A program made the position numbers and the translations under genes. The notes under the pieces were generated by a model. It was not told where the DNA came from. It saw nothing but the letters and a program-made list of their open reading frames with translations, and did no database searches. A stretch of 64,000 nt of DNA from NCBI GenBank assembly GCA_023424015.1, contig JAFAEM010000004.1:109949-173948 (forward strand). The letters are read 5' to 3'. Origin of the DNA: Bacteroidota bacterium. Its GTDB lineage: Bacteria; Bacteroidota; Bacteroidia; Chitinophagales; Chitinophagaceae. Below, piece by piece: positions 18,219 to 26,452 of this stretch (position 1 is its first letter; every line of letters starts with the position of its first letter).

Positions 18219-18851
18219 TTATGGGGTAGTATGGTCGGACCGGAGTTCGTGCTTGTTTCGCTCGGCATCCAGGTCAACCACGCCACCTGTAACGGCGTAT
18301 TTCATGGCTTCGCCGGAAGTGATCGAATCGATCTTCCTTACTTTTTCCCTGGGCAAGATATACAACTGGCCGGCAAAATTGTAGGCCTGAGGAACGTATA
18401 CAGCGACTTTTTCACCGCCCATTTCAAATTTTTCCATTTCTTCATCCGTTAAAAAACCGATGATCCAGACATCTTCAGCGAAAACATTGGCCAGCACGGC
18501 TTTACCGAACTTCTTTTTATCGCCGGCAAAGGATTCAAAAAAATCTTTAGTAGAGGAATAAATGAATTTAATAACCGGCGTTCGTTCCATCCATTGATCA
18601 AAAAAGCTGATAAAACTTCCCATCAGGAAATTAGAACTGATCCAGCCTACCAGGATCACAAACACCACGATGATGATGAATCCCAATCCCGGAATATTTA
18701 AATAAGGCCTTAAGATGCTGTCCACCTTGTTAAACAGCCAGTAAAGAGCGCCTACTGTTACAACAATGGGTGCGAGGATAATGATTCCCTGGATAAAATA
18801 GCGGAAGATCTTTTTCATTCGGATTTTTCCTGGACTGAGTTGATCGCTCAT
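18219..18851 (-). CDS. DUF502 family membrane protein
   Basis: This 210-residue protein has two N-terminal membrane segments (about 14-37 and 54-77) followed by RTPVIKFIYSSTKDFFESF and a cytoplasmic domain with VYVPQAYNFAGQLYILPREKV, the DUF502 pattern. DUF502 proteins are widespread and of unknown function, with plant relatives. It is divergent from the TetR-efflux operon and its promoter shares the 137-base gap with it. The C-terminus is charged and probably disordered. Confidence 0.88.
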   Translation of the reverse strand: MSDQLSPGKIRMKKIFRYFIQGIIILAPIVVTVGALYWLFNKVDSILRPYLNIPGLGFIIIVVFVILVGWISSNFLMGSFISFFDQWMERTPVIKFIYSSTKDFFESFAGDKKKFGKAVLANVFAEDVWIIGFLTDEEMEKFEMGGEKVAVYVPQAYNFAGQLYILPREKVRKIDSITSGEAMKYAVTGGVVDLDAERNKHELRSDHTTP

Positions 18852-18867
18852 GCATAGAGGTTTGACA

Positions 18868-18894
18868 CAAAGATATTAAACGAACATGTGTTCG
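18868..18894 (-). promoter_or_regulatory. DUF502 promoter -7 box overlapped upstream by a palindrome
   Basis: On the minus strand TATCTTTG (18868-18875) fits TAnnTTTG exactly and lies 17 bases before the DUF502 start. Directly upstream is CGAACA-N2-TGTTCG (18881-18894), a perfect 6-bp inverted repeat that would sit between the -33 and -7 positions. Such a site could be an operator, for example for the divergent TetR regulator; that is inference. Confidence 0.45.
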
Positions 18895-18935
18895 AAATAG
18901 TAAATAAATGTGTTAACTGGTCAAAAAAAAGGATA

Positions 18936-18972
18936 GGAAACTATTACCACGTTAAAAGTTTCCATAGTTTTG
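18936..18972 (+). promoter_or_regulatory. Promoter and candidate operator of the TetR-efflux operon
   Basis: TAGTTTTG at 18965-18972 matches TAnnTTTG and lies 17 bases before the tetR start at 18989. Overlapping the promoter is an inverted repeat with arms GGAAACT (18936-18942) and AGTTTCC (18957-18963). TetR repressors bind such inverted repeats over their own promoters, so autoregulation is plausible. No TTTG -33 box is seen at the right spacing. Confidence 0.45.
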
Positions 18973-18988
18973 CCCCTCAATTTCGAAA

Positions 18989-19627
18989 ATGGATCCAAAA
19001 GAGCGAATACTGGTAAAGTCTGAAGAGTTGTTTTTACAATTCGGGATCAGGTCGGTGTCGATGGACGATATCGCCAACAGCCTGGGTATGTCTAAGAAAA
19101 CTCTGTACCAATATTATGCCGACAAAGATGAATTGGTGGATGTGGTTATCGGGGACTATATAGGTGAGATGGAGGAAGAGTGTTTGCGTTGTCGCAGTAA
19201 TAGTAAGGATGCCATTCATGAGATATTCCTGACGCTCGACCATTTGAGCCTGAAACTTAGTAACATGAACCCCATGATGCTGAATGACCTGGAGAAATTT
19301 CACTTCAGGACATATCAGCGGTTCAGGCAATATAAGGACCAGTTCCTGGCTGAATTGATCCGCAAGAATTTTGATCGTGGTATTAAAAATGAGTTATACC
19401 GGGAGGATATCAATGTAGATGTGATGTGCAAGTTCAGGCTTGAATCCATGATCATACCCTTTAATGTGAGTGTGTTCCCACCAGGCAAGTATGATCTGGC
19501 ATCTTTGTCGCAGGAAATACTGCTGCATTTTATATATGGCATTGCCACCATCAAAGGACATAAACTGATACAGAAATATTACCAACAACGACTAAAAAAC
19601 CTTAACCATGAAGAAACGAGGAAATAA
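18989..19627 (+). CDS. TetR/AcrR-family transcriptional regulator
   Basis: This 212-residue protein has an N-terminal helix-turn-helix (about 5-50) with SVDDIANSLGMSKKTLYQYY-type sequence (here SMDDIANSLGMSKKTLYQYY) and a helical ligand-binding domain after it. It is the first gene of an efflux operon and overlaps tolC by 20 bases, so it probably represses the pump until a ligand binds. The inverted repeat at 18936-18963 is the best operator candidate. Confidence 0.9.
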   Translation: MDPKERILVKSEELFLQFGIRSVSMDDIANSLGMSKKTLYQYYADKDELVDVVIGDYIGEMEEECLRCRSNSKDAIHEIFLTLDHLSLKLSNMNPMMLNDLEKFHFRTYQRFRQYKDQFLAELIRKNFDRGIKNELYREDINVDVMCKFRLESMIIPFNVSVFPPGKYDLASLSQEILLHFIYGIATIKGHKLIQKYYQQRLKNLNHEETRK

Positions 19628-20972
19628 GCGATGGGCGTGGTTGCTGGCATTGGCTTTTGGACCGGTAGCGGTAAATGCGCAGAACACCCGCGATACGACT
19701 ACTGGCGTCAGGCATGAGTTTTCTCTTCAACAGGCGATTGATTATGCCAGTAAAAACAATGTGCAGGTAAAAAACGCTTTGCTGGAAGTAAAAAAGCAGC
19801 AGGCAACTAACCGGGAAGTGACTTCGGCAGCACTTCCGCAGATCAGCGCCAACGGTTCATATACCTATAATGCTAAACTACCGGTAAGTCTTGTACCGGC
19901 AGAATTTTTTGGCGGTCAACCCGGCACATTTGAAAAGATTGCCTTTGGTCTGAAACATAATGCCACCGTAGGTGTGCAGCTCAACCAGATCTTATTCGAC
20001 GGTCAGGTGTTTGTGGGTTTGCAGGCACGCGAAACTGTTTTGAAGTTCCAGGAAAAAAATGCGGAGATCACCGAGGAGATGATCCGGACTAATATCTACA
20101 AGATATATTATCAGCTGGTGGCCAGTAAAGAACAGATAGAGTTACTGGATGCCAATATTAACCGGTTTGAAAAACTGCTTCGCGATACCAGGATCATTTA
20201 TGAGAATGGCTTTGCTGAAAGACTCGATGTGGACAAAGTGAACGTGGCACTCACCAACCTGCAAACCGAAAAGATTAAAGCCCTGAATCAGGTTGAAAAT
20301 GGTTACCTGGGTTTGAAAATGCTGATGGGTATGCCGGTACAGCACGAACTGGCGTTAACCGACACACTCAGTTACGAGCAGGTGCGCGAAGGTGTACTGG
20401 ATGATGGGGGTTTTCAATATGATGACCGCAAAGAATTTCAATATGCCGAACTGGGTATAAAATTGAATGAATACAATATCCGCCGGTATAAGCTCAGCAA
20501 AATTCCAACGCTTACCGTTAATGGTTATTACAATAAAAATGCACAGAGAAATAAGTTCGATCTTTTTCAAAAAGGCGACTGGTTTGATATCTCCGCCGTG
20601 TCACTCAACCTGAATATTCCCATCTTCACGGGTTTCGCGACCAATGCAAGAATACAAAAGGCAAAACTGGAATTGGAACAAAGTGTCAACGAGCGTGAAA
20701 ACCTTAAGATTACCATCGACAATGATATACAGGTGGCGAAGAATAATTACCGGTCGGCTATTGCCGCGCTCGACTTCCAGAAAAAGAATATGGAGCTGGC
20801 TGAAAATGTTTTCAACCAGACCAGGAAGAAATATGAAGCAGGCACCGGTTCGCAGGAAGAGATCAATACCGCACAAACGGAATTGAAATCAGCGCAAACC
20901 AATTATATCAACTCGCTGTATGATGCCATTATTGCCAAAACAGATTTCCTGAAGGCTACAGGTAGATTATAA
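19608..20972 (+). CDS. TolC-family outer-membrane efflux protein
   Basis: This 454-residue protein has a signal peptide ending in VNAQ (about 1-24), then the TolC/OEP repeat: FSLQQAIDYASKNN, long coiled-coil helices (SKEQIELLDANINRFEKLL), a second strand-helix set (WFDISAVSLNLNIPIFTG), and GTGSQEEINTAQTELKSAQ. It would form the trimeric outer-membrane duct of the RND pump encoded downstream. Its start lies inside the tetR 3' end, so translation is probably coupled. Confidence 0.93.
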   Translation: MKKRGNKRWAWLLALAFGPVAVNAQNTRDTTTGVRHEFSLQQAIDYASKNNVQVKNALLEVKKQQATNREVTSAALPQISANGSYTYNAKLPVSLVPAEFFGGQPGTFEKIAFGLKHNATVGVQLNQILFDGQVFVGLQARETVLKFQEKNAEITEEMIRTNIYKIYYQLVASKEQIELLDANINRFEKLLRDTRIIYENGFAERLDVDKVNVALTNLQTEKIKALNQVENGYLGLKMLMGMPVQHELALTDTLSYEQVREGVLDDGGFQYDDRKEFQYAELGIKLNEYNIRRYKLSKIPTLTVNGYYNKNAQRNKFDLFQKGDWFDISAVSLNLNIPIFTGFATNARIQKAKLELEQSVNERENLKITIDNDIQVAKNNYRSAIAALDFQKKNMELAENVFNQTRKKYEAGTGSQEEINTAQTELKSAQTNYINSLYDAIIAKTDFLKATGRL

Positions 20973-20986
20973 AAGAAATCATAACC

Positions 20987-22231
20987 ATGACCAATAAACA
21001 AAATTTTATGAAGATGATTAGGGATATATCACTCGCTTTATCGCTGGTGTTTTTATTAACTGCCTGCGGAAACAACAGTAAAGATGAATCGGCTGCGGTA
21101 GGTGATTTGAGGAAGAAACTAGAAAAGCTAAAAAAAGATAAAAGTGGTCTCGATGCCCAGATCAGACAGGTAGAAGAGCAATTGGCCAAGGCCGATCCTT
21201 CTTCTGTACAGGCCCAGAAACTGGTGTCGCTGGATACGATCGGCGTACAGGAGTTTTCGCATTATATCGAATTGCAGGGAAAGATCGATGCCGATAACGT
21301 CGCTTATGTGTCCCCGGCAGGTATGGGTGGTGTGATCAAAGCTGTGTATGTAAAATCCGGCGACCGGGTGCGGAAAGGACAAACGCTGTTGAAACTGGAT
21401 GATGCCCTCGCACGCCAGTCACTGGTGGCAGCTCAACAGCAAACGGGTGTTTTAAAAGCAAGACTGGATCAGGCAAAAACAATCTATGAAAGATACCAGA
21501 ATCTCTGGAAGCAAAATATCGGCGCGGAAATAAATGTGATCAATGCAAAAGCAGAAGTTGATGCCCTGCAGAGCCAGCTAAACGCCGGCGAAGCACAGGT
21601 GCGTGCGGCACAGGAACAGGTTTCACAAACAAATGTTACTGCGCAGATCAGTGGGGTGGTCGATGAAGTGAGTGTAAAAGTGGGTGAATTCTTTTCTCCG
21701 CAAACCGCAGCTGATCCGCGAGTGGGACAAATAAGGATCGTCAACAATAGCAATATTAAGGTTGTGACTGAGGTGCCCGAGAACTATTCATCGAGGGTAA
21801 AGAAAGGTGATGCAGTGGAAGTGATCTTGCCAGGACTGGGCAAGCCACCTTTTAAATCCACTCTCAATGTAGTTGGCGCAGCAGTGAATCCAACTACACG
21901 TTCATTTACCGTGGAGGCAAAACTTCCTTCCGATCCTGATCTGAAACCAAACCAGCTGGCCACGATGAAGATACTTGACTACCGCGCGAAAGAAGCGGTC
22001 ACTGTTGCCATAAACCTGGTGCAGTCAGATGAAAAAGGTAAGTATGTATATGTAGCTGAGAAATCAGGTGACAAGTATGTCGCCCGTAAGAAGAATGTGG
22101 TGGCAGGTGAATCCTACAATGGTATGATGGAAATAAAAACCGGCCTGGCGGCGGGTGACGTGGTTATCACCGAAGGGTACCAGACCGTTTATGACGGACA
22201 GGTCGTCACAGCAAGCCCCGCGATACTCTAG
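20987..22231 (+). CDS. RND efflux periplasmic adaptor (membrane fusion protein), lipoprotein
   Basis: This 414-residue protein has a lipobox LLTAC (Cys27), then a coiled coil (about 35-70: DLRKKLEKLKKDK), the biotinyl-lipoyl halves (VKSGDRVRKGQTLLKLDD), a helical hairpin (residues 140-210) and the barrel-sandwich/beta-barrel with VDEVSVKVGEFFSPQ. It links the inner-membrane RND pump to TolC. The first coiled coil before the lipoyl domain is more extended than in classic AcrA. It is 14 bases after tolC and 39 before the RND gene. Confidence 0.93.
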   Translation: MTNKQNFMKMIRDISLALSLVFLLTACGNNSKDESAAVGDLRKKLEKLKKDKSGLDAQIRQVEEQLAKADPSSVQAQKLVSLDTIGVQEFSHYIELQGKIDADNVAYVSPAGMGGVIKAVYVKSGDRVRKGQTLLKLDDALARQSLVAAQQQTGVLKARLDQAKTIYERYQNLWKQNIGAEINVINAKAEVDALQSQLNAGEAQVRAAQEQVSQTNVTAQISGVVDEVSVKVGEFFSPQTAADPRVGQIRIVNNSNIKVVTEVPENYSSRVKKGDAVEVILPGLGKPPFKSTLNVVGAAVNPTTRSFTVEAKLPSDPDLKPNQLATMKILDYRAKEAVTVAINLVQSDEKGKYVYVAEKSGDKYVARKKNVVAGESYNGMMEIKTGLAAGDVVITEGYQTVYDGQVVTASPAIL

Positions 22232-22270
22232 GATCTACGCTGATTTGAAAATTTATTTAAAACTATACTG

Positions 22271-25200
22271 ATGAAAGTCATCGAGGGAGTTACAAAGAAA
22301 TTTAAGGAATTCAAACCTACCAGCTGGGCTGTCGATAATAAGACCGCGATTTATATTATTGCCATCATTATATCGATCTATGGATTGATCAAGTTCAACA
22401 GTATGCCGAAGGAGCAGTTCCCGGATATCGTTGTGCCTACTATTTCCATCGCGACGGTGTATGTGGGTAATTCCCCAAAGGATATCGAGAACCTGGTAAC
22501 ACGACCGATAGAAAAGGAGCTGAAAGGTATCAGCGGGGCTAAGGTGAATAAGATACAAAGTACTTCTCAGGCTGATTACAGTTTGATCATCGTGGAGTTT
22601 GATACGGATGTAAAAACTGATATCGCCCGCCAGAAAGTGAAAGACGCTATTGATAAAGCAAGGGCCGACCTGCCAACCGATCTTACTTCTGAGCCCGATG
22701 TGCAGGAGTTTGCTTTTAGTGAGATGCCGATCATGTTTGTAAATGTGAGTGGCGACTATGAAGGCATAAAGCTGAAGGAGTATGCCGATAAAATGCAGGA
22801 TCGCTTTGAAGAGCTTAGCGAGATCACACGTGCGGAAATAGTAGGTGCGCCAGAAAGAGAGATCCAGGTGAATGTAGATCCTTATAAGATGGCAGTGTCA
22901 AGGATCAGTTTCACCGATATAGAAAACTCTATTGCAAGAGAAAACATGGATATCACCGGCGGCCTTATCGAAACAGGGAATATGAAGCGCACCCTGATGA
23001 TCAAAGGCCAGTTTAATTCCGCCGAGGATCTGAAAAATATCGTTGTTCGAAGTGGTGCCCAGGGTGCTTCGGTATACCTCCGGGATTTTGCTGAAATAAA
23101 AGATACGATAAAGGAGAAAGACAGTTATGCCAGGCTCGACGGAAAGAACGTCGTGACGCTGAATATCGTAAAGCGGGCAGGAGAAAACCTGATCGAAGCT
23201 GCAGATAAGATCAAGGCAACCGTGGCTGATATGCAACAAAAAGAAGATCTGCCCCGTGACCTGAAAGTGGTGATCACCGGTGACCAGAGCAAGCAAACCA
23301 AAACATCGTTTCATGAGCTGATCAATACCATCATCATTGGTTTCATCCTGGTATTGCTGATCCTGATGTTTTTTATGGGTGTTACCAACGCCTTCTTCGT
23401 GGCACTGAGTGTACCCCTGAGTGTGTTTGTGGCATTCCTGTTTCTACCTGTAGCCGACGCCATCGTCGGCACAAGTGTGACACTCAACTTCATCGTGTTG
23501 TTTGGATTATTGTTTGGCCTTGGTATTATCGTTGATGACGCAATCGTGGTGATTGAAAATACACACCGGATATATAATAATGGTAAAGTGCCTATTGTGC
23601 GAAGTGCGAAGGAGGCGGCGGGTGAAGTATTCATACCTGTACTGGCAGGTACCGCAACCACGCTGGCGCCATTTTTTCCATTGCTTTTCTGGAAAGGACT
23701 TATTGGTAAGTTCATGATCTACCTTCCTACGATCCTGATCCTGACACTGGCGGCTTCGCTGATCGTGGCATTTATCTTCAACCCCGTATTTGCTGTAAGC
23801 TTCATGAAACCGGAAGGCAAGGAATATGAAAAACCAAAGAAAGCGGTATTCCGCAGCAAATGGTTTCTAACTTTCCTGATCGCGGGAGTATTATTGCACC
23901 TGCCGGGATTCCATGGCATGGCCAATTTTCTTTTGTTTTTGGCCATACTCATGGTGTTCAATGCCTATGTGTTGAATGACTGGATCCATTCCTTCCAGGG
24001 CCGCGTTCTGCCTGGTCTGATGAGGCGATATGAAAAATTACTGAGATGGGTCTTGCAGGGTAAGCGGCCGGTATGGGCTTTTGTGTCGCTGTTCGGTGTA
24101 TTCGCCATTTCGCTCATCGCGTTGATGATGCGTGGTAATAAGCAAACCTTTTTCCCCAGCGGTGATCCAAACTTTGTATATGTCTATCTGAAATTGCCAG
24201 TTGGTACCGATGTAAAACATACCGACAGCGTAACAAGGGTACTTGAAAAAAGAGTGCTGAAAGTGCTGGAGAAGGAAAAGCCTGGTGAACCCGGCAGCAT
24301 TGTTGAAAGTGTGATCACGAATGTGGCGGTGAGTGCCAACAACCCGCGCGATAATAACCGGAGCGTTCAGTCAAACTTAGGACGGATACAGGTTTCTTTT
24401 GTAGAGTACGAAAAACGGCATGGCAAAAGTACGATGGTGTATAAAGACGCGATACGGGAAGCCATGAAAGGCATACCCGGCGCCAGCATCGAAGTAGCCC
24501 AGGAAGATGGTGGTCCTCCCACTGATCCGCCGGTAAATATCGAAGTGATTGGTGACAACTTTGAAAATATCGCTTCCATTGCTACGCAGTTACTTAATTT
24601 CTTAGACACCAACCGTGTGGAAGGCGTGGAGAACCTGCAGGCCGATGTGGATCTCAACAACCCCGAGATCACTATCAATATCGATCGTGAAAGGGCAATG
24701 ATGGAAGGCGTCACAACCGGCCAGTTAGGTATGGAGATCCGCGCCGCGGTGTTTGGAAGAGAAGTAAGTAAAATAAAAGATGGTGAGGACGAGTACAAGA
24801 TCCAGGTGCGTTACAAAGACTTGTTGCGCAACAATATCACCGACATTATGAATATGCGGATCACATTCTTCGATATGAATTCGATGACGGTGAAATCGCT
24901 CCCACTTAGTTCGGTAGCCAGGGTGGAGTACACAAGTACTACCGGTGGAGTTAAAAGAAAGAATGTAAAAAGGACGATCCAATTGCAGAGTAATGTGCTT
25001 GATCCTACGATGGTAGGTCCTATTAATAAGGAGTTGGCCGGACTGATCAATGATTTCAAAACTAAGGTGAAAATTCCTGCTGATGTGACGATAAGGCAAA
25101 GCGGCCAAAGTGAACAGGAGGCGGAGACAAATGCGTTCCTGGGCACGGCGTTTCTTATTGCGGTGGGCCTGATCTTTTTGATCCTGGTGTTGCAATTCAA

Positions 25201-25828
25201 CTCCATGAGCAAACCCTTTATCGTGGTGACGGAAATATTCTTCTCCATCATCGGGGTACTGATAGGTTATGCTATTACCGGTATGACGATGGCCACCATC
25301 ATGGTGTTGGTAGGGGTGGTAGGACTGGCCGGTATCGTGATCAAGAATGGTATCCTGTTGATAGAATTTACAGATGAGCTTAGAGGGCGTGGTATGCGCA
25401 CCCGCGAAGCGGCCATCCAGGCCGGCAAGATCCGGATCATCCCGGTTTTGTTAACAGCGGTTGCTACAATCCTGGGCCTCTTGCCCCTGGCTGTAGGTTT
25501 TAATATTGATTTCGTGGGCTTATTCCAGCACCTGCGCCCCAATATTTTCTTTGGTGGCGACAGCGTGGTGTTCTGGGGGCCCCTGAGCTGGACGATCATT
25601 TTCGGGCTTATTTTCTCTTTCTTCCTCACGCTCATGATGGTACCCAGTATGTACCTGATCGCAGAGCGGCTGAAGCGACCGATGGAACGGTTTTACGGAA
25701 CCCGGTTTATAGCGCTGCTGGGATTCCTGGGGCCGTTATTCTTCATTTTCGTCGGTATCATGTTTTTGGTGCGCAGGCTGCAGGGGAAGAGAGTGTGGAT
25801 GGGGAAGCTGAGAAATGTGGGAATGTGA
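22271..25828 (+). CDS. RND-family inner-membrane efflux transporter
   Basis: This HAE1/HME-type RND pump has the proton-relay Asp pair in GIIVDDAIVVIENTHR (Asp422, Asp423), PTISIATVYVG near the N-terminus and two large periplasmic loops. At 1185 residues it is longer than the usual ~1030-1060: there are extra hydrophobic segments after TM6 (about residues 535-575) and at the C-terminus. It uses the proton gradient to export small molecules through the adaptor and TolC. The last codons (GKLRNVGM) lie in DNA resembling the adjacent AT-rich repeat, so the original C-terminus may have been altered. Confidence 0.93.
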   Translation: MKVIEGVTKKFKEFKPTSWAVDNKTAIYIIAIIISIYGLIKFNSMPKEQFPDIVVPTISIATVYVGNSPKDIENLVTRPIEKELKGISGAKVNKIQSTSQADYSLIIVEFDTDVKTDIARQKVKDAIDKARADLPTDLTSEPDVQEFAFSEMPIMFVNVSGDYEGIKLKEYADKMQDRFEELSEITRAEIVGAPEREIQVNVDPYKMAVSRISFTDIENSIARENMDITGGLIETGNMKRTLMIKGQFNSAEDLKNIVVRSGAQGASVYLRDFAEIKDTIKEKDSYARLDGKNVVTLNIVKRAGENLIEAADKIKATVADMQQKEDLPRDLKVVITGDQSKQTKTSFHELINTIIIGFILVLLILMFFMGVTNAFFVALSVPLSVFVAFLFLPVADAIVGTSVTLNFIVLFGLLFGLGIIVDDAIVVIENTHRIYNNGKVPIVRSAKEAAGEVFIPVLAGTATTLAPFFPLLFWKGLIGKFMIYLPTILILTLAASLIVAFIFNPVFAVSFMKPEGKEYEKPKKAVFRSKWFLTFLIAGVLLHLPGFHGMANFLLFLAILMVFNAYVLNDWIHSFQGRVLPGLMRRYEKLLRWVLQGKRPVWAFVSLFGVFAISLIALMMRGNKQTFFPSGDPNFVYVYLKLPVGTDVKHTDSVTRVLEKRVLKVLEKEKPGEPGSIVESVITNVAVSANNPRDNNRSVQSNLGRIQVSFVEYEKRHGKSTMVYKDAIREAMKGIPGASIEVAQEDGGPPTDPPVNIEVIGDNFENIASIATQLLNFLDTNRVEGVENLQADVDLNNPEITINIDRERAMMEGVTTGQLGMEIRAAVFGREVSKIKDGEDEYKIQVRYKDLLRNNITDIMNMRITFFDMNSMTVKSLPLSSVARVEYTSTTGGVKRKNVKRTIQLQSNVLDPTMVGPINKELAGLINDFKTKVKIPADVTIRQSGQSEQEAETNAFLGTAFLIAVGLIFLILVLQFNSMSKPFIVVTEIFFSIIGVLIGYAITGMTMATIMVLVGVVGLAGIVIKNGILLIEFTDELRGRGMRTREAAIQAGKIRIIPVLLTAVATILGLLPLAVGFNIDFVGLFQHLRPNIFFGGDSVVFWGPLSWTIIFGLIFSFFLTLMMVPSMYLIAERLKRPMERFYGTRFIALLGFLGPLFFIFVGIMFLVRRLQGKRVWMGKLRNVGM

Positions 25829-25873
25829 AAATGTGAGAATTTGAAAATTTGAGAATTTGAGAATTTGAAAATG
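25811..25873 (+). repeat. TTTGAAAATTTGAGAATTTG repeat tract
   Basis: About 60 bases of degenerate tandem GAAAATGTGAGAATTTG-like units run across the RND stop codon into the intergenic space. Related sequence occurs at 45864-45898 and, inverted, at 45935-45968. Such AT-rich tracts recur in Bacteroidota intergenic DNA. Confidence 0.6.
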
Positions 25874-25915
25874 GGGATAAGGTGTTGTGAGTTAATTTAT
25901 TATATCTATAAAAGA

Positions 25916-25945
25916 ACCGGCGGGAACGCCGGTCTTTTTGTTTTT
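25916..25945 (+). terminator. Terminator after the RND operon
   Basis: A perfect 7-bp stem, ACCGGCG (25916-25922) with CGCCGGT (25927-25933) and loop GGAA, is followed by CTTTTTGTTTTT. It would end transcription of the efflux operon. Confidence 0.85.
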
Positions 25946-26134
25946 GGAGCTGCCAGGAAAAATTTTTTAAAAAAAATTGCGGATTTGTGCAGCAGACCGG
26001 GACCTCTGTTTGTCTCTGTATTTGTAAGTACCCTAAACTTTCAAGTTTTTGGATTGCTGAACAATCAGCTGCTTTACTAAATGTCTTAATTAGTTGGTTT
26101 TGTATCCGCCTCACTAACTGCTTAGCGGAGAAAG

Positions 26135-26163
26135 AGTCCCGGTTTATTCCGGGACTTTTTTTG
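26135..26163. terminator. Second, bidirectional terminator hairpin
   Basis: AGTCCCGG (26135-26142) and CCGGGACT (26149-26156) form a perfect 8-bp stem with loop TTTATT, followed by a T run and preceded by AAAG. It lies between convergent operons. The 200 bases between this and the previous terminator contain no gene. Confidence 0.75.
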
Positions 26164-26205
26164 TAGCGTTATTTGGTTGTGGGTTTTTTGGGCCGGGAAG
26201 AGGGG

Positions 26206-26452
26206 CCTCACCCCCAACCCCCTCTCCCTGGGAGAGGGGGCTAGTGTCCTATACTATAAAAGGACTTTGGTCAATCCAGTATCCAGTATCCAGCATCTGG
26301 CATCTACTCCCGACTATCGACTAACGACTCCCTACTATCGACTCTCATCGCCTCACCCCCAACCCCCTCTCCCTGGGAGAGGGGGCTAGTGTCCTATACT
26401 ATAAAAGGACTTGGGTCAATCCAGTATCAAGCATCCAGTATCCAGCATCCAA
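26206..26452 (+). repeat. Composite intergenic repeat, two direct copies
   Basis: Copies at 26206-26283 and 26351-26428 are 78 bases long with one mismatch. Each has CCTCACCCCC, a perfect 10-bp hairpin (CCCCCTCTCC and GGAGAGGGGG around CTG), a middle CTAGTGTCCTATACTATAAA stretch, and then 7-mers AGTATCC/AGCATCC. A short CATCTAC/CGACTATCGACTAACGAC spacer lies between. A diverged third copy is at 43349-43453. The block sits between the convergent RND and POT genes. Confidence 0.85.
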
